The notes beneath the pieces are model-generated. The model was not told the origin of the DNA, made no database searches, and worked only from the letters and a program-made list of their open reading frames with translations. A stretch of DNA of 64,000 bases from Phoenix dactylifera (lineage: Eukaryota > Streptophyta > Magnoliopsida > Arecales > Arecaceae), in assembly GCF_009389715.1 (NCBI RefSeq), contig NW_024068030.1, positions 220,976 to 284,975 of the forward strand. Reading direction: 5' to 3'. This document shows positions 13,301 to 25,996 of the stretch, in pieces; the first letter of the stretch is position 1, and every line of letters begins with the position of its first letter. Both the position numbers and the translations under genes were made by a program.

Positions 13301-16300
13301 TTGAAATATAATAGTTGAAGTCTTGAGTTTCATTCTTTATAGTTAGGTTTTTTGTGTCTAACATCCTATCTTCATTTTTCATCATGGTAGATTTGGTGTC
13401 ATTTGAATGGTCTCTAAACTTGGATGGTCTATTGTGACATATAGGTCTCATTTTTCCATTTTTTTCTTGTGAAATAGAAGATTAGTAATCCAAGGTTCGC
13501 CGTCTCAGTATCGGACCCTATACTAGTATTATTCTATTAGAGTTTCAGTATGCGGTTCGGTATGGTACAGCTTAGCATACCGAGTGCTAGTATGGTATGG
13601 TACAATGTACTGGTACGGTATGGTACGTCTGGTATGGCAAAATCTTAATCTCTGTTCAGATATTGCAATACTTAACTGCCAACACTTAATCAATAGTCTG
13701 ATGTAAATTTCATATTCTTGGTATATAGGAGAAAATATTTTCTTTTCTATTTAATGAAGTTATGATTCTTGCTGGTATTAAGCCTCAAACTGGGTAAAGC
13801 TTTTCTGAGACTGTTATTTGGAAGTAAAAGTTTTGAGAACTGCAATCTTTTCTACACATCAATCTATGCACCACTACCACTAGACTATTAATTGAATTTA
13901 ATTTATTCTTTCATGAACTTGCCATTTCAATATCTTTCAGGTGGAAGTGAGCCTCGACTTGTTGAAGCTGCAACTGCACAATTAAAAAAACTGCCATTTT
14001 ATCATTCCTTTTGGAATCGTACCACAAAGCCTTCATTGGTGCGTACAACTTCTTATATACTTCTAACTTCTTTCATTTGTTCAAAAATAATTTGATGCTA
14101 CCATAGTATTTGTATAATTCAATTCTATTATACACCACTTTGCATTATTAACAATAACTTGCAACTAAAAAATTGAACCACAAATGCTGCACCTCTATGA
14201 CTTGAATTTGTCTCAACTATGAATTGATTTCTGTTTTAATTAGATGAGGGCTTCATCCTACTCTCCTAGAATCATCTTATCGTTGTTGGTTCCAATTAAT
14301 TCTAAGTATCATTTATGCATTAGCTGCTGTTTTATTTTCTTCATATTGGATCATTGATTAGTCTTCTGAAGGTACTCTTTAATGTTTATCCATGAAAATT
14401 GTTACTACTGTTCTTGCAGGATCTTGCAAAGGAACTTCTTGAGACTTTCACAGCAAGGAAAATGGGAAAGGTCTTCTTCACCAACAGTGGTTCAGAAGCT
14501 AATGATTCCCAGGTCTGTTGGTTTTCCTTGTATAGCTAGTGAAAATCACCAAGGATTCCTTATGACGTTTTCTCCCTAATATTTAATATTTTAGTTTACT
14601 TGGATGCTGTCAGACTCCCTACTTCATGGTAAGAGAACAAATTTGGCTGTCTGCAGATATGCCAGAAGCAATCCAGATACCTTTTTGTTTTTCATTGTAG
14701 TTAAGAGCTAGTTTCTGCATCTTTAGTTTTAGTGGTGAAGATTGAGTAGTTATGGTAGTACACAAGGAGTGTGGGAATTGGAGAGGCCACCACTCAAATG
14801 TAATACTGGAGAACATTTAAAATTTTAAACGCTTGTTTCCACATATATTGTGGTGATGGGCAGGGAATAAATATTGACATGGTGCATGATTTTTTTTAGT
14901 GACTAATATTTTATTTGTTTCTGCAGACTTGATGCTGTCTTGACAAACCTGGATATTCTCATTGTCATCTTTATTTTACACCTGTTTCTTGCTCTCATTG
15001 TGATTTGTTGCTTTGGCATGCTTTATCAAGACTCTTCGGTTGTTTATGCTGATGTCAACTAGCCCAATCATGCTAAAATTTTCCATACTCTATCAGATTA
15101 TATTCTTAGTTATAGATCTTGCAGTGGATGTACACCTAGTTATGATAAGGATGGCTTGTGGGGCTATGAAGCAATATAGTTGTCATGATGCTTCGGCAAT
15201 TGTCTAAATCTTGTTGTTTCTGCAACCAGATGGATAGTCATGCTGGACATATTAAAATAGCAAAGATAGTAAAATAGGCTTTCTTGTATTACAATTTTTT
15301 TCAACGATTAAAGTATATCACAATATGAAACTTTATTGTTTAATCTAATATGGAACTGTTATTAAGGTTTTGATGGATGTCACAATTTGATACTTGGGAT
15401 AGTTATTGTGTCTTAGAATGCTCAGATCAAGCTGAAGATGAACTGTCATTGTCAGCAGTTTATTTCTACTTTAGTAAGGTGCATATCTAGCTTTGAGCCT
15501 TGCACCTAGGCTACAAGAAACCTTGGTGCCTCTTTTGTGCCTTGATGTTTAATAACTTTGCTCTGATGTACAAATTAAAAGGAAAGAATCTGATTGAAAT
15601 CAGACTCCCTGCTTGATGACAGAATGGTGACAAGCCATCTATAAAGCCACTTATTTTGTTTAAATATTCTGGATTTTATGATTATCATAGTTTTGAATCT
15701 TAGACATGAGATGCATTTGCTTGTGTTAACAATGCTTTGGAGGACCAAGAGAAATAAATTTTCAGCGTTCCAAAGGAATCTTAGCATTCACAGCATCAAG
15801 AACCTGCAGCAAAACTTCTTCAAATGGTGACTTTGACCGTTCTCAAAGCTTTTAAAGTTTTGGCAGCCCAAAACATTAAAGTTAAAACCTGGTGGTTTTC
15901 ATGGATTTTTTCTCAGTTGCACTGCTTAATAGATGTAATATCCAGAGGAGTAGGTTTGGGCCATTAATGTGTTCCATCATCTATTGCCACAATCAAACAC
16001 ATGAATGAGTTCTTTTCACAAACTGTAATTTTTTAAGATAAATTTAGTTTGGATAGGTCGACCAAGAATTCTTGGTTAGAAAATAGGGATAGTGGATGAA
16101 CTAGCCATAAATATGAGGTTATACAGATGAGATTTTTGGTCAGAAAATGAAGGCAAAAAATTGAACGGTTCTTTGAAATTATGGTGAATAGATTGTCTGG
16201 AAAACATGAGAGCCTTTACTAGAAATAAGTTAATAAAATGGTAATTAGTAGTCTTACTGAGAGGACAGTGTGATGAAAGGTACATGGACTGGTTGAAGTA

Positions 16301-19300
16301 AGTTTTTCAGAATGTAATCAGGTAGAAAATAAATAAGTATATTAAAACCTTCATTATTAGATTGGTCACTTTTTTGCAATGGATGTTTGCCACTGACACT
16401 GAGTTAAGGACCGAAAGAACTTTCGTTTTCATAGTAAAGTTTCTCCAAAATTATGTCATTCCATTTTGTTTTTTTCTTTCTTTTTTTCAAATGTAAGCCT
16501 TTACCTTCTAATGTGGTCCATTAATAGTTATGTTTCTGCACACATGAAAAGTTGGTTTTCCATCCTCTTTGGTAGTTTTACATTTCTAATGTAACTAATC
16601 TTTATCTAGACTACCTAAAAATTATTGCTAAATGAAGATTAATTTTATTAAACATTGTATTTTTTTTTTAATTCTTTAACTGGGAGTTACTTTCTATCAG
16701 GTGAAGCTTGTGTGGTATTATAACAATGCATTAGGAAGGCCAAATAAGAAGAAATTCATAGCGCGAGCAAAATCGTATGTCATCAATTTAATTACTCACA
16801 TCATTTATTTGGTATTTAATGGGATATCTTCATAAACTAGCACCAAGGTGTTAGAATGCAATGCTCTTTTATTGCATATATTAGTCGAATCTTTTGCAAA
16901 TAATCTTTTGCAACATTTGCATTTTTTGGCAGATATCATGGATCAACACTAATAGCAGCTAGTCTTTCTGGGTAAGTAGGAAAAGTTTATTTTCTTTTAA
17001 GTTAGATTATGAAGTGCATTTATGCTTACAAAAAACAAGTTGTCTTGATTTTATGGTTTGTCACAATCAAAAATGTATAATTATAGTGTGCAATGGCTTG
17101 TTTCTGATTCAGTTTCCTTTTGTTTATCTCCATTGGCTTTTCTTTCTCCAATTAAATCATCTATTTCATTAACAATTTGCTGCACCGACAGTCTTCCAGC
17201 TCTGCACCAAAAGTTTGATCTACCAGCACCATTTGTACGGCACACAGATTGTCCTCATTACTGGCGCTTCCATCTTCCTGGTACTCATTTAATTAATCTT
17301 TTAAGGTTGGTTAACTTTTAATATTCTGATGATTAATTGTGCTGGAATACCAGGTGAGACCGAGGAAGAATTCTCGACCAGACTGGCTAATAACTTGGAG
17401 AATCTTATTCTTAAAGAAGGACCTGATACAGTAAATGCTTCTCTTTTCTCACTTTATTGTGGATTCGTTAGTACAAGTAGAGGGTAATTAGTATTTGATT
17501 TGGTATGGATTTCAGATTGCCGCATTTATTGCTGAACCTGTTATGGGTGCTGGAGGTGTTATCCCTCCTCCAAAGACCTATTTTGACAAGGTAGGAATCT
17601 GAAGTCTTTACTTTCTACCCTCACTTTACACAATTGTCGGCAACTTCTATTTTATTTTGTTTATTGACAAGCTAAGGTTAAGTTAAAGAATATTATTGTA
17701 TGAATATTTGAGTATATGAGCTTCAAGTTTGGGTGGGATAATGAAAATGCAATAGTTCTGTACCTTCTTAATTTCTAACTTTTTACATCGTTGAATTATT
17801 TTTTTTATGCAATTAATATAGAAAAACTCAAGTCTTCTTCAAGAATTATGTGGTAAAGTATTACTAGAACTTCACTTAGTACATGATATTGATCTCAGAT
17901 ATATTTTGTTTCTCTAAATTATGATAGTAGAAAGTTCATCATAATTGTAGAAACATTACCTTTTCCTTTATTTACTGAGACTGAGTGAAAGAATAATGTT
18001 GGAGAAATACTTGAGTGTATAAATGGGCTACTTAAAATGATGTATTTTAATGTAAACATGATTTTATGGTCTGCGAAATCTGGTAAGAGAATTCATCAGC
18101 ATCTTATAAACATGCAACTAATTGCTACCCAATATTTTATTCTTACCTAATTGACTGCTCCCAACTGCCTATGTCATTTTAAAGATACCATTTGCTTGTC
18201 TGTCTTTAACATAACTATTGCAGTGTACACATGAATGTCAGCTATAAAAGGCAAGCATAGTATGCTCAGGATGGTTTCTTATGTCACTATCATGTTCTCA
18301 AGCTTTCATGTTTTCTTGAGGCTAGCTATCGAATTTAGTTTCATCGAATTCTCCACACAGAGGAGGTTGTGGCTTTCTAATGGAGCTTTTAAAGCTTACA
18401 TGATTCAGTGACACCTCACTTTCTCGATCAAAGTACCATTTGATTTGAGATTGTGGTTATGGTTGTTGAGGAAAAAAATTCTTGAGGTTTTCAATATTTT
18501 TACCACAGAAGAATCACATTCCCTTAGTCTTTGTAAGCCTTGTTTGTTAGACATTGGACTATTGGAGTATAAAAAATAAAGAAGCCTTGTTTACTAAATT
18601 TTGAAACAAAAATAGAAATAAGATTCATTTTTCTTTTAACAAAAAAAGAGGCAGAAGAGTCTAATGCATCATACTCTCTATTGGCTTCACTACACTGATA
18701 GTTCATTATTTTGTGAAAAAGAGCATGTGTTTTGAATTAGCTTAGCAAGGCTGGAACAATACCTGAATGAGTTATATGAGATGGTAATTTCCATATAAAA
18801 GAAATCAAATGAAAGTTCACATTTACTTGCTTTACTTCAAGATATCTGACATATGATCTTTTGCCAACCAAGGTTTAATTTGTTGGTACTGCAGCCCATA
18901 CCGGTCGGTTGGTGGCATGGTTCGGTACGTCCCTGTGCTATTCCATGCCAGGCTCGTACCGACATAGCAGAGAGGATGGGGGAGAGGAAAAGAGAGTGAG
19001 GGGGAGGGAGGGAGAGGGAGAGGGAAAAATGGAGGGAGAGAAGGTGAAAGCTACCTGAGCGCGTCCCAACATGAGAGAGGGCGGTGAGAGGAAGAACGTG
19101 AGAGGGAAAAAGAGAGAGAGGGAGAGGGAGAAGGAGGAAAAGAGATGGAGGCCGTCGGAGGGCCAGCGAGTGGTGTGAAGGGGGCGGAGGAGGGGCTCCG
19201 CCCACCATACCCCTGTTTCATTTGAAACACAGGTCTGTCGGAGCCCTTTTTTATTTTGCATATTTTAACTGAAGTTGGCAACTCTCTTATCGACTTGACT

Positions 19301-22300
19301 TAAAATATGCAAAATTAAAAAGCGACCATGACGGGCCTCTGTTTTGAACAAAACAGGGGTTCGGAGGACGGAAACCCCCCTCCCTCTACCCTCCATGCCA
19401 CTCCCCAGTGCTCCAAAGCCCTCTAGTTGCCTCCATTTCTCTTCCTCCCTCTCACTCACTCCCTCCCTGCCCATCTCTCTTTTTCTCTCTTTCCTTGTCC
19501 CTCTCCTCCTTCTTCACCAGTTTCTCATTTTGAATGCCAAAACTGCCTCGGTCCATCACCGAGATGGTTCGGTATGCCCAGAATTTAAAAGTTTGGGATG
19601 GTGTTGCGTTCCTTGCTACCAACATTATAAATTAATCATAATGATTTAAAACCACCAAACCTTCATAATATAGGTCCTTGTTAAAGTTGGATTCCTATTT
19701 GTTTATACTTAATGCTTTTCTAAAAAATCTCTTACACAATATATCGTTTTTTTGCAACTTAAAAAGGGTTGCCAACTTCACTTAAAATATGCAAAATAAA
19801 AAAAGGGCCCCGACGAACCCTTGTTTCGAACAAAACAGGGGTCCGGAGAGCAGAATCCCCCTTCTGCTCCTTCATGACACTCCCCAGCGCTCCGTGGCCC
19901 TTCGATAGCCTCCATCTCTCTTCCTCCCTCTCGCTCTCTCCCCATCCCCCCCCCTCTCTCTCTTTTTCTCTCTTTCCTTCTCTCTCTCCCCCTCCTTCGC
20001 TAATTTCTCATTTTGAATGTCGGAACCGTGCCAATCCGCCACCAACACGGTTCAGTATGGCCCAAACCAGGTAGTTTGGGATTCCACATTCCTTGCTACC
20101 AACATAATAAATTAATCATAATAATTTAAAACCATCAAACCTTCATAATATAGGCCCCTATTAAAGTTAGATTTCTATTTGTTTATACTTAATGCTTTTC
20201 TAGAAAATTTCTTGCACAATATATTGTTTCTTTGCAACCTAAAAATATTGTGAGGGGTTTTATAGCGAGTTATTAGCTTGTGAATCCTTTGAAAACAGAA
20301 ATGGGACATCTGCCTTGATGAATGAATTTCATATATTTGTGTTTCACTTTGTGGATGGTTCACTATTTCCACTTTGTGGATGGTTCACTATTTCCACTTT
20401 GTGGATGTGATAGAGTTACCGCTAGAAGTCTCATAACCCCCATAGTTGGCCTAAGATTAGCCGTGAGCAACCTTCTTAAGCTTCCTGATGATTTAAAATT
20501 AGAGAGTTACTCTCAAGAGTCTTCTAAACACCATAATTTGGCTAAGATCAAACAAACACTACTTACATCATACAAAACATTCTGCTATCATGGTCACTGT
20601 CCTATAAAACATCATTATTTTTCATTTAAGTGCCCCCATTCAAATCTATATCATTCATTAGTTGTGCGGATTGAAAATTTAATCTATATAAGCTATTTCA
20701 TTTCATCTAACTACTCCTCCGTATACTATGGTTTTCTTATATCTACTGATGCATTTACAGGAAAGATAGAAGCTAGAGTGGGTGTTTTCCAACGGAGTCG
20801 GGGGGAAAAAAAAACTCAAACAGTCACTAACAATATCATGGTGCTATACTCTGATACAGAGGCTACTTTGACATATGAATGATGCTTGCACATATCTGGA
20901 CATTCTGAGTCATAAGGAAATGATTTTTTTTATTTTTTTTGTTGCTTTAGCTTTCATATTTAAGATGCTGGGCGTCCGCAAAATGTTACCACCAAATTTG
21001 GCAAATGAGTTACAGACACCACAAAATGCTGACTCTTACATGTAACAATCACATGCAATGGGTTGGTTATATAAATACATTGATATGTTCACCCTTCTTT
21101 TCTTCCTTACATTTTTCAACTCAAGTGCTTAATGTGAAACATGCATCTATTGTCAACCAAATCATAAAAACTCAATGCTTGATTGAAGCATCATAATGAC
21201 ACTTCTCATACGTGATGAGAATATTTGGAAGTCATCTGTTTTCTGACAATTTGTTTCATAGTGGGTCATCTATCTATTTTGTTTTTAGGTCTTCTCCTTC
21301 TAATTCAGATCCTTTCAGACACATTTCATGTCAATGGTCTTGTTGCAGTAAAGCATCTTAATGGTTTCCCACCACTTTATCCTCTATCATTGGAACACTT
21401 AAATATTCTATAATAAATCCTCTTTATTACTTTTCCTTTCCTAATTTTGCTGTGATTACTTACTAGCATTCTTATCTCTACCACACCCGGGTCATTGCAA
21501 CCACATCCTCCTGATAGCCCAATGTTCATGTCATACAACTCTAATATACTATATGTAATTACTGAACTCATGCCTTCTTATTGCTTCACCAATTTCTCTT
21601 TTAGTTTCACTTCCAGGTGGTGATTGCAGAAAATTCCAGTATCATGCATCATGCCACATATCTCCCTGTTTTTTTTTTTCTCCAAATAGATAGGATGAGA
21701 TTGCGATCAAGATGCATTTTGGCCACCGAGTTAGGCAAGTTCGTGTCTGTGTGTGCCCATCAAGATAAGAATCCACATGCTCTCTTTTGGCTCAATTTTG
21801 TTTTTACTCTGTAGATTCAACATTCATATTCACTATAGTAATTCTTGCATCACCAATTTCTGACATTAATGTCAGACATTTTCTGCACATATCTAGACTT
21901 GAGCATATGTCGGCCTGGGTCATGTTCGGTCTTGGGTCCCATATCAACAGAATTTTGCTAGGCACAAGCTTAGCCCGACACAGTTTTTGCAAGCCTGGGC
22001 TCGACCTGCCCGACCCAAACAAGTCAGGTCAAGCGGGCCTAAGTCGACTAGACCGTGCGGCCTCAACAGCCCACCCAGCCCAACCCAACCCTTTATGTTT
22101 TTCTTTTGAAATTTTAAAATAAAAATATAAGAATATAATATATAATATATATGATATATAATATATAATGTAAGATAAATGATATAATTCAAAAAAATGA
22201 CTAATTATATATGTATGTATGTATGTATACATGTATGTAATTATGTATATATGTATTATGCATGCATGCGTGCATATATGTATATATGTATACAATTTCT

Positions 22301-24658
22301 GCTTGGCCGGGCTAGGCTGGGTTGTAACACACCAAGCCCGAGCCCAGCTGGAATTTTGTCCCTGAAAAATTGAGGCTCGGGCCAACCCTAGAGGGCAAAA
22401 ACCCCAGCCTGAGTCCGGCAAACACCGGGCTGGGCCGAGCCTAGTTTGCACAGGTCTACACTTGCCCATCGTGTCTGCGTTTTGAATGATAGTACGTTAT
22501 CTATTGTCTGAAGATATTTTCTATCCTTTCAGAAGGTAAAATGTTTCATAAATGTGGGAAAATTCTATTTTTGTGATCAAGTGTAGGCTAATTTTATATC
22601 TTTCTGCACAACTCTGAAAGTGTAAAGTATTTTAATGCTGACCAGGATTATCAAATACTTTCTAGACAAATAGACCACACTCAGGTTGCAAGCATGTATG
22701 GACTTCTCTGCTAATTATACATTAATTTTGATTTTTTCCCCTTATTTGTCGTCGAAAGATCCACTGTAATTTGTGATTTTGCTGCCTAATTCACTTGGTG
22801 ATACAACTAAAAAAATCTGGCAAGTTACTCTTTGACTGATCTAATCTTCTATTTGTAGTTTTTCACTTGTTTATTTGAAAGCCATGTATCAATGCAGTAT
22901 TTGGACTTCCATTATTTGGCTTTGGTCATTTCATTGTTCTATTTTTATTTCTGCAGATTCAAGCTGTTGTAAAAAAATATGATGTTCTCTTCATCGCAGA
23001 TGAGGTACTAATGCACAAAATGTTTTCATGTTTACCAAGAAAAAGAAAATAAAATATATTATTTTAGCTTCTTAGTTGGTTTAAGGTGCTATTTTATCCA
23101 TGTTTGTAGGTCATCACTGCCTTTGGAAGGTTAGGGACAATGTTTGGATGTGACAAATACAATATTCAGCCTGATCTTGTCTCCATGGCAAAGGTGAGTT
23201 GTTTAAGCATTGTTTTTTAACATATTCAACATAGATAATGATTTCATATTTACTGGTTTTCTAGGCCCTGTCATCGGCATACATGCCCATTGGTGCGATT
23301 CTTGTTAGCCCAGAAATTTCAGAAGTTATACATTCTCAAAGCAACAAACTTGGTAAGCTTACACTATTCTGTCATTAGAGACTTCTATTTCTATCTCTTC
23401 GAAGGATGTGTACAAATTATCGCCACTTTAAACTTCCTATCTTTCAGGGTCATTTGCTCATGGATTTACATATTCTGGACATCCTGTGTCATGTGCTGTT
23501 GCATTGGAAGCAATTAAGATTTACAAGTAAATATCATTACTCTACACAGATTCCTCATTTTAAACTATAAATTAGTAACATAATAGTTTTGTGCTTCAAG
23601 AAGGGCAAGTACACATGAATATTTCATGCTGAGCATCTTTTAAGATTTCAAAATCCTGACCATGTTAAATAACGGTTACCAGGGAGAGAAATATTGTGGA
23701 GCAGGTCCAGGCTATATCTCCGAGGTTCCAGGAGGGCATTAAAAGCTTCTCAGAAAGTCCCATCATTGGCGAGGTATTCTTAGTGCATTAATCTCACATT
23801 GTCTTGTAATCTATTCTTCTTGCGTATAGACAACATTATGTACATATCTGACGAGAACCAGCCATTTACATGCAGATACGTGGAACTGGGTTGATACTTG
23901 GAACTGAGTTTACTGACAAGTCTCCTGACGCTCTCTTCCCTCCTGGGTGGGGTAAGTTTCCATTTTTGTGCTTCCTGATTATACCATTCTCACTGCAGTA
24001 GATGAGTGAAAGATAATTATACAGCTTTCAGTAGCTCTGATGGTGACATCCATTTAGATACAGAGAACTTTTAGCATACATGCGTGACTGTAACTCATAA
24101 TGGCATCCCATGATTATTTCAGGGGTAGGTGCAATATTTGGATCGGAGTGTGAGAAGCGTGGAATGCTGGTCCGAGTTGCTGGGGATAATATAATGATGT
24201 CGCCACCCTTTATAATCTCCCCAAGCGAAGTTGATGAAGTAAGATGATGCTGCCTCTATTAGCTCCTGATGTATATCATTTACCATACTTCTCCTTGGCA
24301 CTGCATGAGTTTTAATCTTCAGTTGTTATTCACCAGTTCTTCAGGAGTCTTATATCCTAGATTTTCTACTGGGCTTCTGTCACAATATAATCAGTAGATG
24401 GATTTTGCTTAAATACATAATTATAGGTTTTTCGAGTTGGGACTTGCTCCCGAATTGTAGCAATATTAGGCCATTGGCTATAACTCAGGCTATTATTTTT
24501 ACCAATGGAGCTGAAGGTTACAGTCCCTTTTCTTTCCCATTACTTAGTAGTTTGTGAGTGCTAATGCTTTTAATTCTGTTTTCTTTCAGTTAATAAGCAT
24601 ATATGGAGAAGCCCTCAAGAGTACAGAGCAGAGAGTAGCGGAGTTGAAATCACAGTGA
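10325..24658 (+). CDS. GABA-T: Gamma-aminobutyrate transaminase (GABA-T), mitochondrial, 19 exons, 508 aa
   Basis: Class III PLP aminotransferase that converts GABA to succinic semialdehyde in the GABA shunt; plant enzymes use pyruvate or glyoxylate as acceptor. Exons: 10325-10366, 11431-11561, 11750-11834, 12165-12237, 13941-14038, 14420-14512, 16701-16774, 16933-16971, 17192-17280, 17354-17430, 17516-17590, 22957-23004, 23110-23193, 23265-23352, 23448-23526, 23683-23773, 23876-23951, 24123-24238, 24590-24658. All introns are GT-AG and the phases sum to 1527 nt. The N-terminus ([14 protein letters not shown]) is basic and Ser-rich with no acidic residue, as in mitochondrial presequences. Visible motifs are GSEAND (167-172, PLP phosphate site), FIADEVITAFGR (D307 contacts the cofactor pyridine) and SMAK at 333-336, whose K336 is the Schiff-base lysine. 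Nothing is broken and length is normal. Intron 11 (17591-22956) is inflated by repeats. Confidence 0.97.
13081..13165 (+). repeat. Possible decayed tRNA-derived SINE fragment in GABA-T intron 4
   Basis: A Pol III-like A-box (tgccctagtgg, 13095-13105, one mismatch to the consensus) is followed about 30 bp later by a B-box-like ggtttggcttg (13138-13148, several mismatches of CpG-decay type). No poly-A tail or target duplication was found. Chance resemblance is possible. Confidence 0.35.
13486..13650. repeat. Short palindromic repeat rich in 'ggtatggtac' (MITE-like)
   Basis: About 155 bp full of cggtatggtac / gtatggtatgg phrases. It begins caaggttcgcc (13491) and ends ggcaaaatctt, which is an imperfect inverse of the start. 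Both sides carry taatc (13486-13490 and 13646-13650), a possible target duplication. Similar end sequences occur at 18868 and 62338, so this is a dispersed family. Confidence 0.55.
18868..20260. repeat. Three copies of a ~0.48-kb repeat: one inverted, two in tandem
   Basis: Inside GABA-T intron 11. Copies A (about 19285-19760) and B (about 19761-20260) are direct repeats with a period of about 481 bp; for example aaaatatgc is at 19302 and 19784, and cttcataata at 19661 and 20141. Upstream (18868-19285) is a reverse-complement copy of the same sequence, making a large hairpin centred near 19285. Each copy holds a purine/pyrimidine block (GA-rich in the inverted copy, CT-rich in the others) and accgagatggttcggtatg-like phrases. 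Long Ser/Pro-rich ORFs here come only from this low complexity. Confidence 0.85.
20345..20409. repeat. 25-bp tandem repeat, about 2.5 copies
   Basis: The phrase cactttgtggatggttcac starts at 20345, 20370 and 20395 with an exact 25-bp period. It is intronic and explains part of the 186-residue open frame at 20322-20882, which has no domain and is not considered a gene. Confidence 0.85.
21894..22457. repeat. GGCC/GGGC-rich repeat with imperfect terminal inverted repeats
   Basis: The left end tagacttgagcatatgtcgg and the inverse of the right end (tagacctgtgcaaactaggc) match at most of the first 14 positions. The flanks are rich in cgggcc/ggcccga words, and the centre is a TA/ATGT low-complexity stretch (22130-22292). 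This composition is typical of hAT-like non-autonomous elements in plants. No clean target duplication was seen. It lies in GABA-T intron 11. Confidence 0.45.
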
Positions 24659-24696
24659 AAACAATAGCCATATAGACATCAAGTGCTCGAGGGTGC

Positions 24697-24702
24697 AATA
24701 AA
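24697..24702 (+). promoter_or_regulatory. Putative poly(A) signal of GABA-T (AATAAA)
   Basis: A canonical aataaa lies 39 nt after the GABA-T stop codon and is followed by T/G-rich sequence. This is a plausible plant polyadenylation signal, but transcript data would be needed to confirm its use. Confidence 0.45.
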
Positions 24703-25970
24703 TGTGGTCTATTTATGATGGTGAAAAAATTGTTGTAAGAGGACATATCTTGCAATGCCATCTATATTTGCTGAAATGTTGCAAGCTTTAGTTTCAAGAC
24801 TGGGCTCTTGTACAGTTGTAAAATCAATTCAAGCGTGAGTTACCGTATAGCTCATTAGGCTGTTGTAACCCCCGTCATGATGACTCCTATTGATCCCTAA
24901 TATCCCCTGGCCCACCCAACTTGATTTGGCTGGATGAAAAGGATGAGCCAATGTTTGCACATTGGACCTACTAAGTTTGTGGGTGGGCATGCCTAAAGCA
25001 TGGCTATGAGAGGAAAAGGTCCGGGGTTGCCCATGATAATTTGTCAACTTTACAGGGCATGAGTGATTTCGATCTGATTCAGTTTCTTGTTCCGGTTTTA
25101 ATGTTAGTTCTAGATTCAACTCAATAGAAGATCTGATCGAGTTGGATTTATGGCTAAATTATTTGATCCAATGGGTTATTCGGGTTGGGTTTATACATGG
25201 TCCGGTCTTAATCTGAAAAATTTAGGTCCAGATCGAGTTTAGATCCATCCGCCTGAAAGGAAATTTAGGTCATCCTAACTCGCATGGAAAAATGGGGAAT
25301 TAGTTTTCTTTGGAGCTGCATCTACGTGTGAGGACCATATGACCAAGCGAGTTAATTCAAGTGTTAAGAAACAAATTTCCAAATTGCTGCTACTAGATTT
25401 TACAGAGTACCTATGTACCAATTTTAAATTGCTTATGGTGACTACAGCACATTTTCTACTATCAAGTACCAATGGCTTCCAAATCTATCTCCATGCAGAA
25501 GAAGGTTATCAGTAGAGAACCATAAAGTAAAGAGGCCTAGTAGCATCATCACTTTTGTTTGGAAATGATTAAATAAGCCTACCATTCTATGAGATCATGA
25601 AAGCAATAAATTCATCTAATGACAAATCCCTTAAGATGAAATAAACCAGTTTATAGATTAGTCCCACAGCATCACCAAATGCATCATTCTCTTCAATAGT
25701 TTGCTAAGATAGTATACTGATCCATAAAGCCATTATGGCATCATATTTGTTGCAGACTACTGGAGAAACTTAGTGCTTCTACGGGCTCCTCAAATTTATA
25801 CAGTTACTGCACGCTGAGGACTTCAATCTCGAAAACTAGGACCGAGTTGGGTCAAATTCTCTATGCTGGAAAAACATTAGCTTCATAAGCATAATATGGG
25901 GAGCACCGCAAATATATTATAGCATATCGGCAAAAATCTAAATACAAGGAAATGCATTAAATAGAAACAA

Positions 25971-25996
25971 TCAGGTCAGGTCGGGTCGGGTCGGGT
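25971..25996. repeat. Short (GGGTC)n tandem array
   Basis: About five units of a gggtc pentamer in a row, followed by related but diverged gatcgggtca words up to about 26060. Confidence 0.7.

Noticed and set aside
18837..19474. Overlapping Ser/Pro/Leu-rich open frames up to 123 codons
   Set aside because: They arise from GA/CT-rich low complexity in the inverted repeat and appear in several frames at once.
20322..20882. 186-codon open frame in GABA-T intron 11
   Set aside because: It starts in a 25-bp tandem repeat, has no domain or splice support and lies within an intron of a complete gene.
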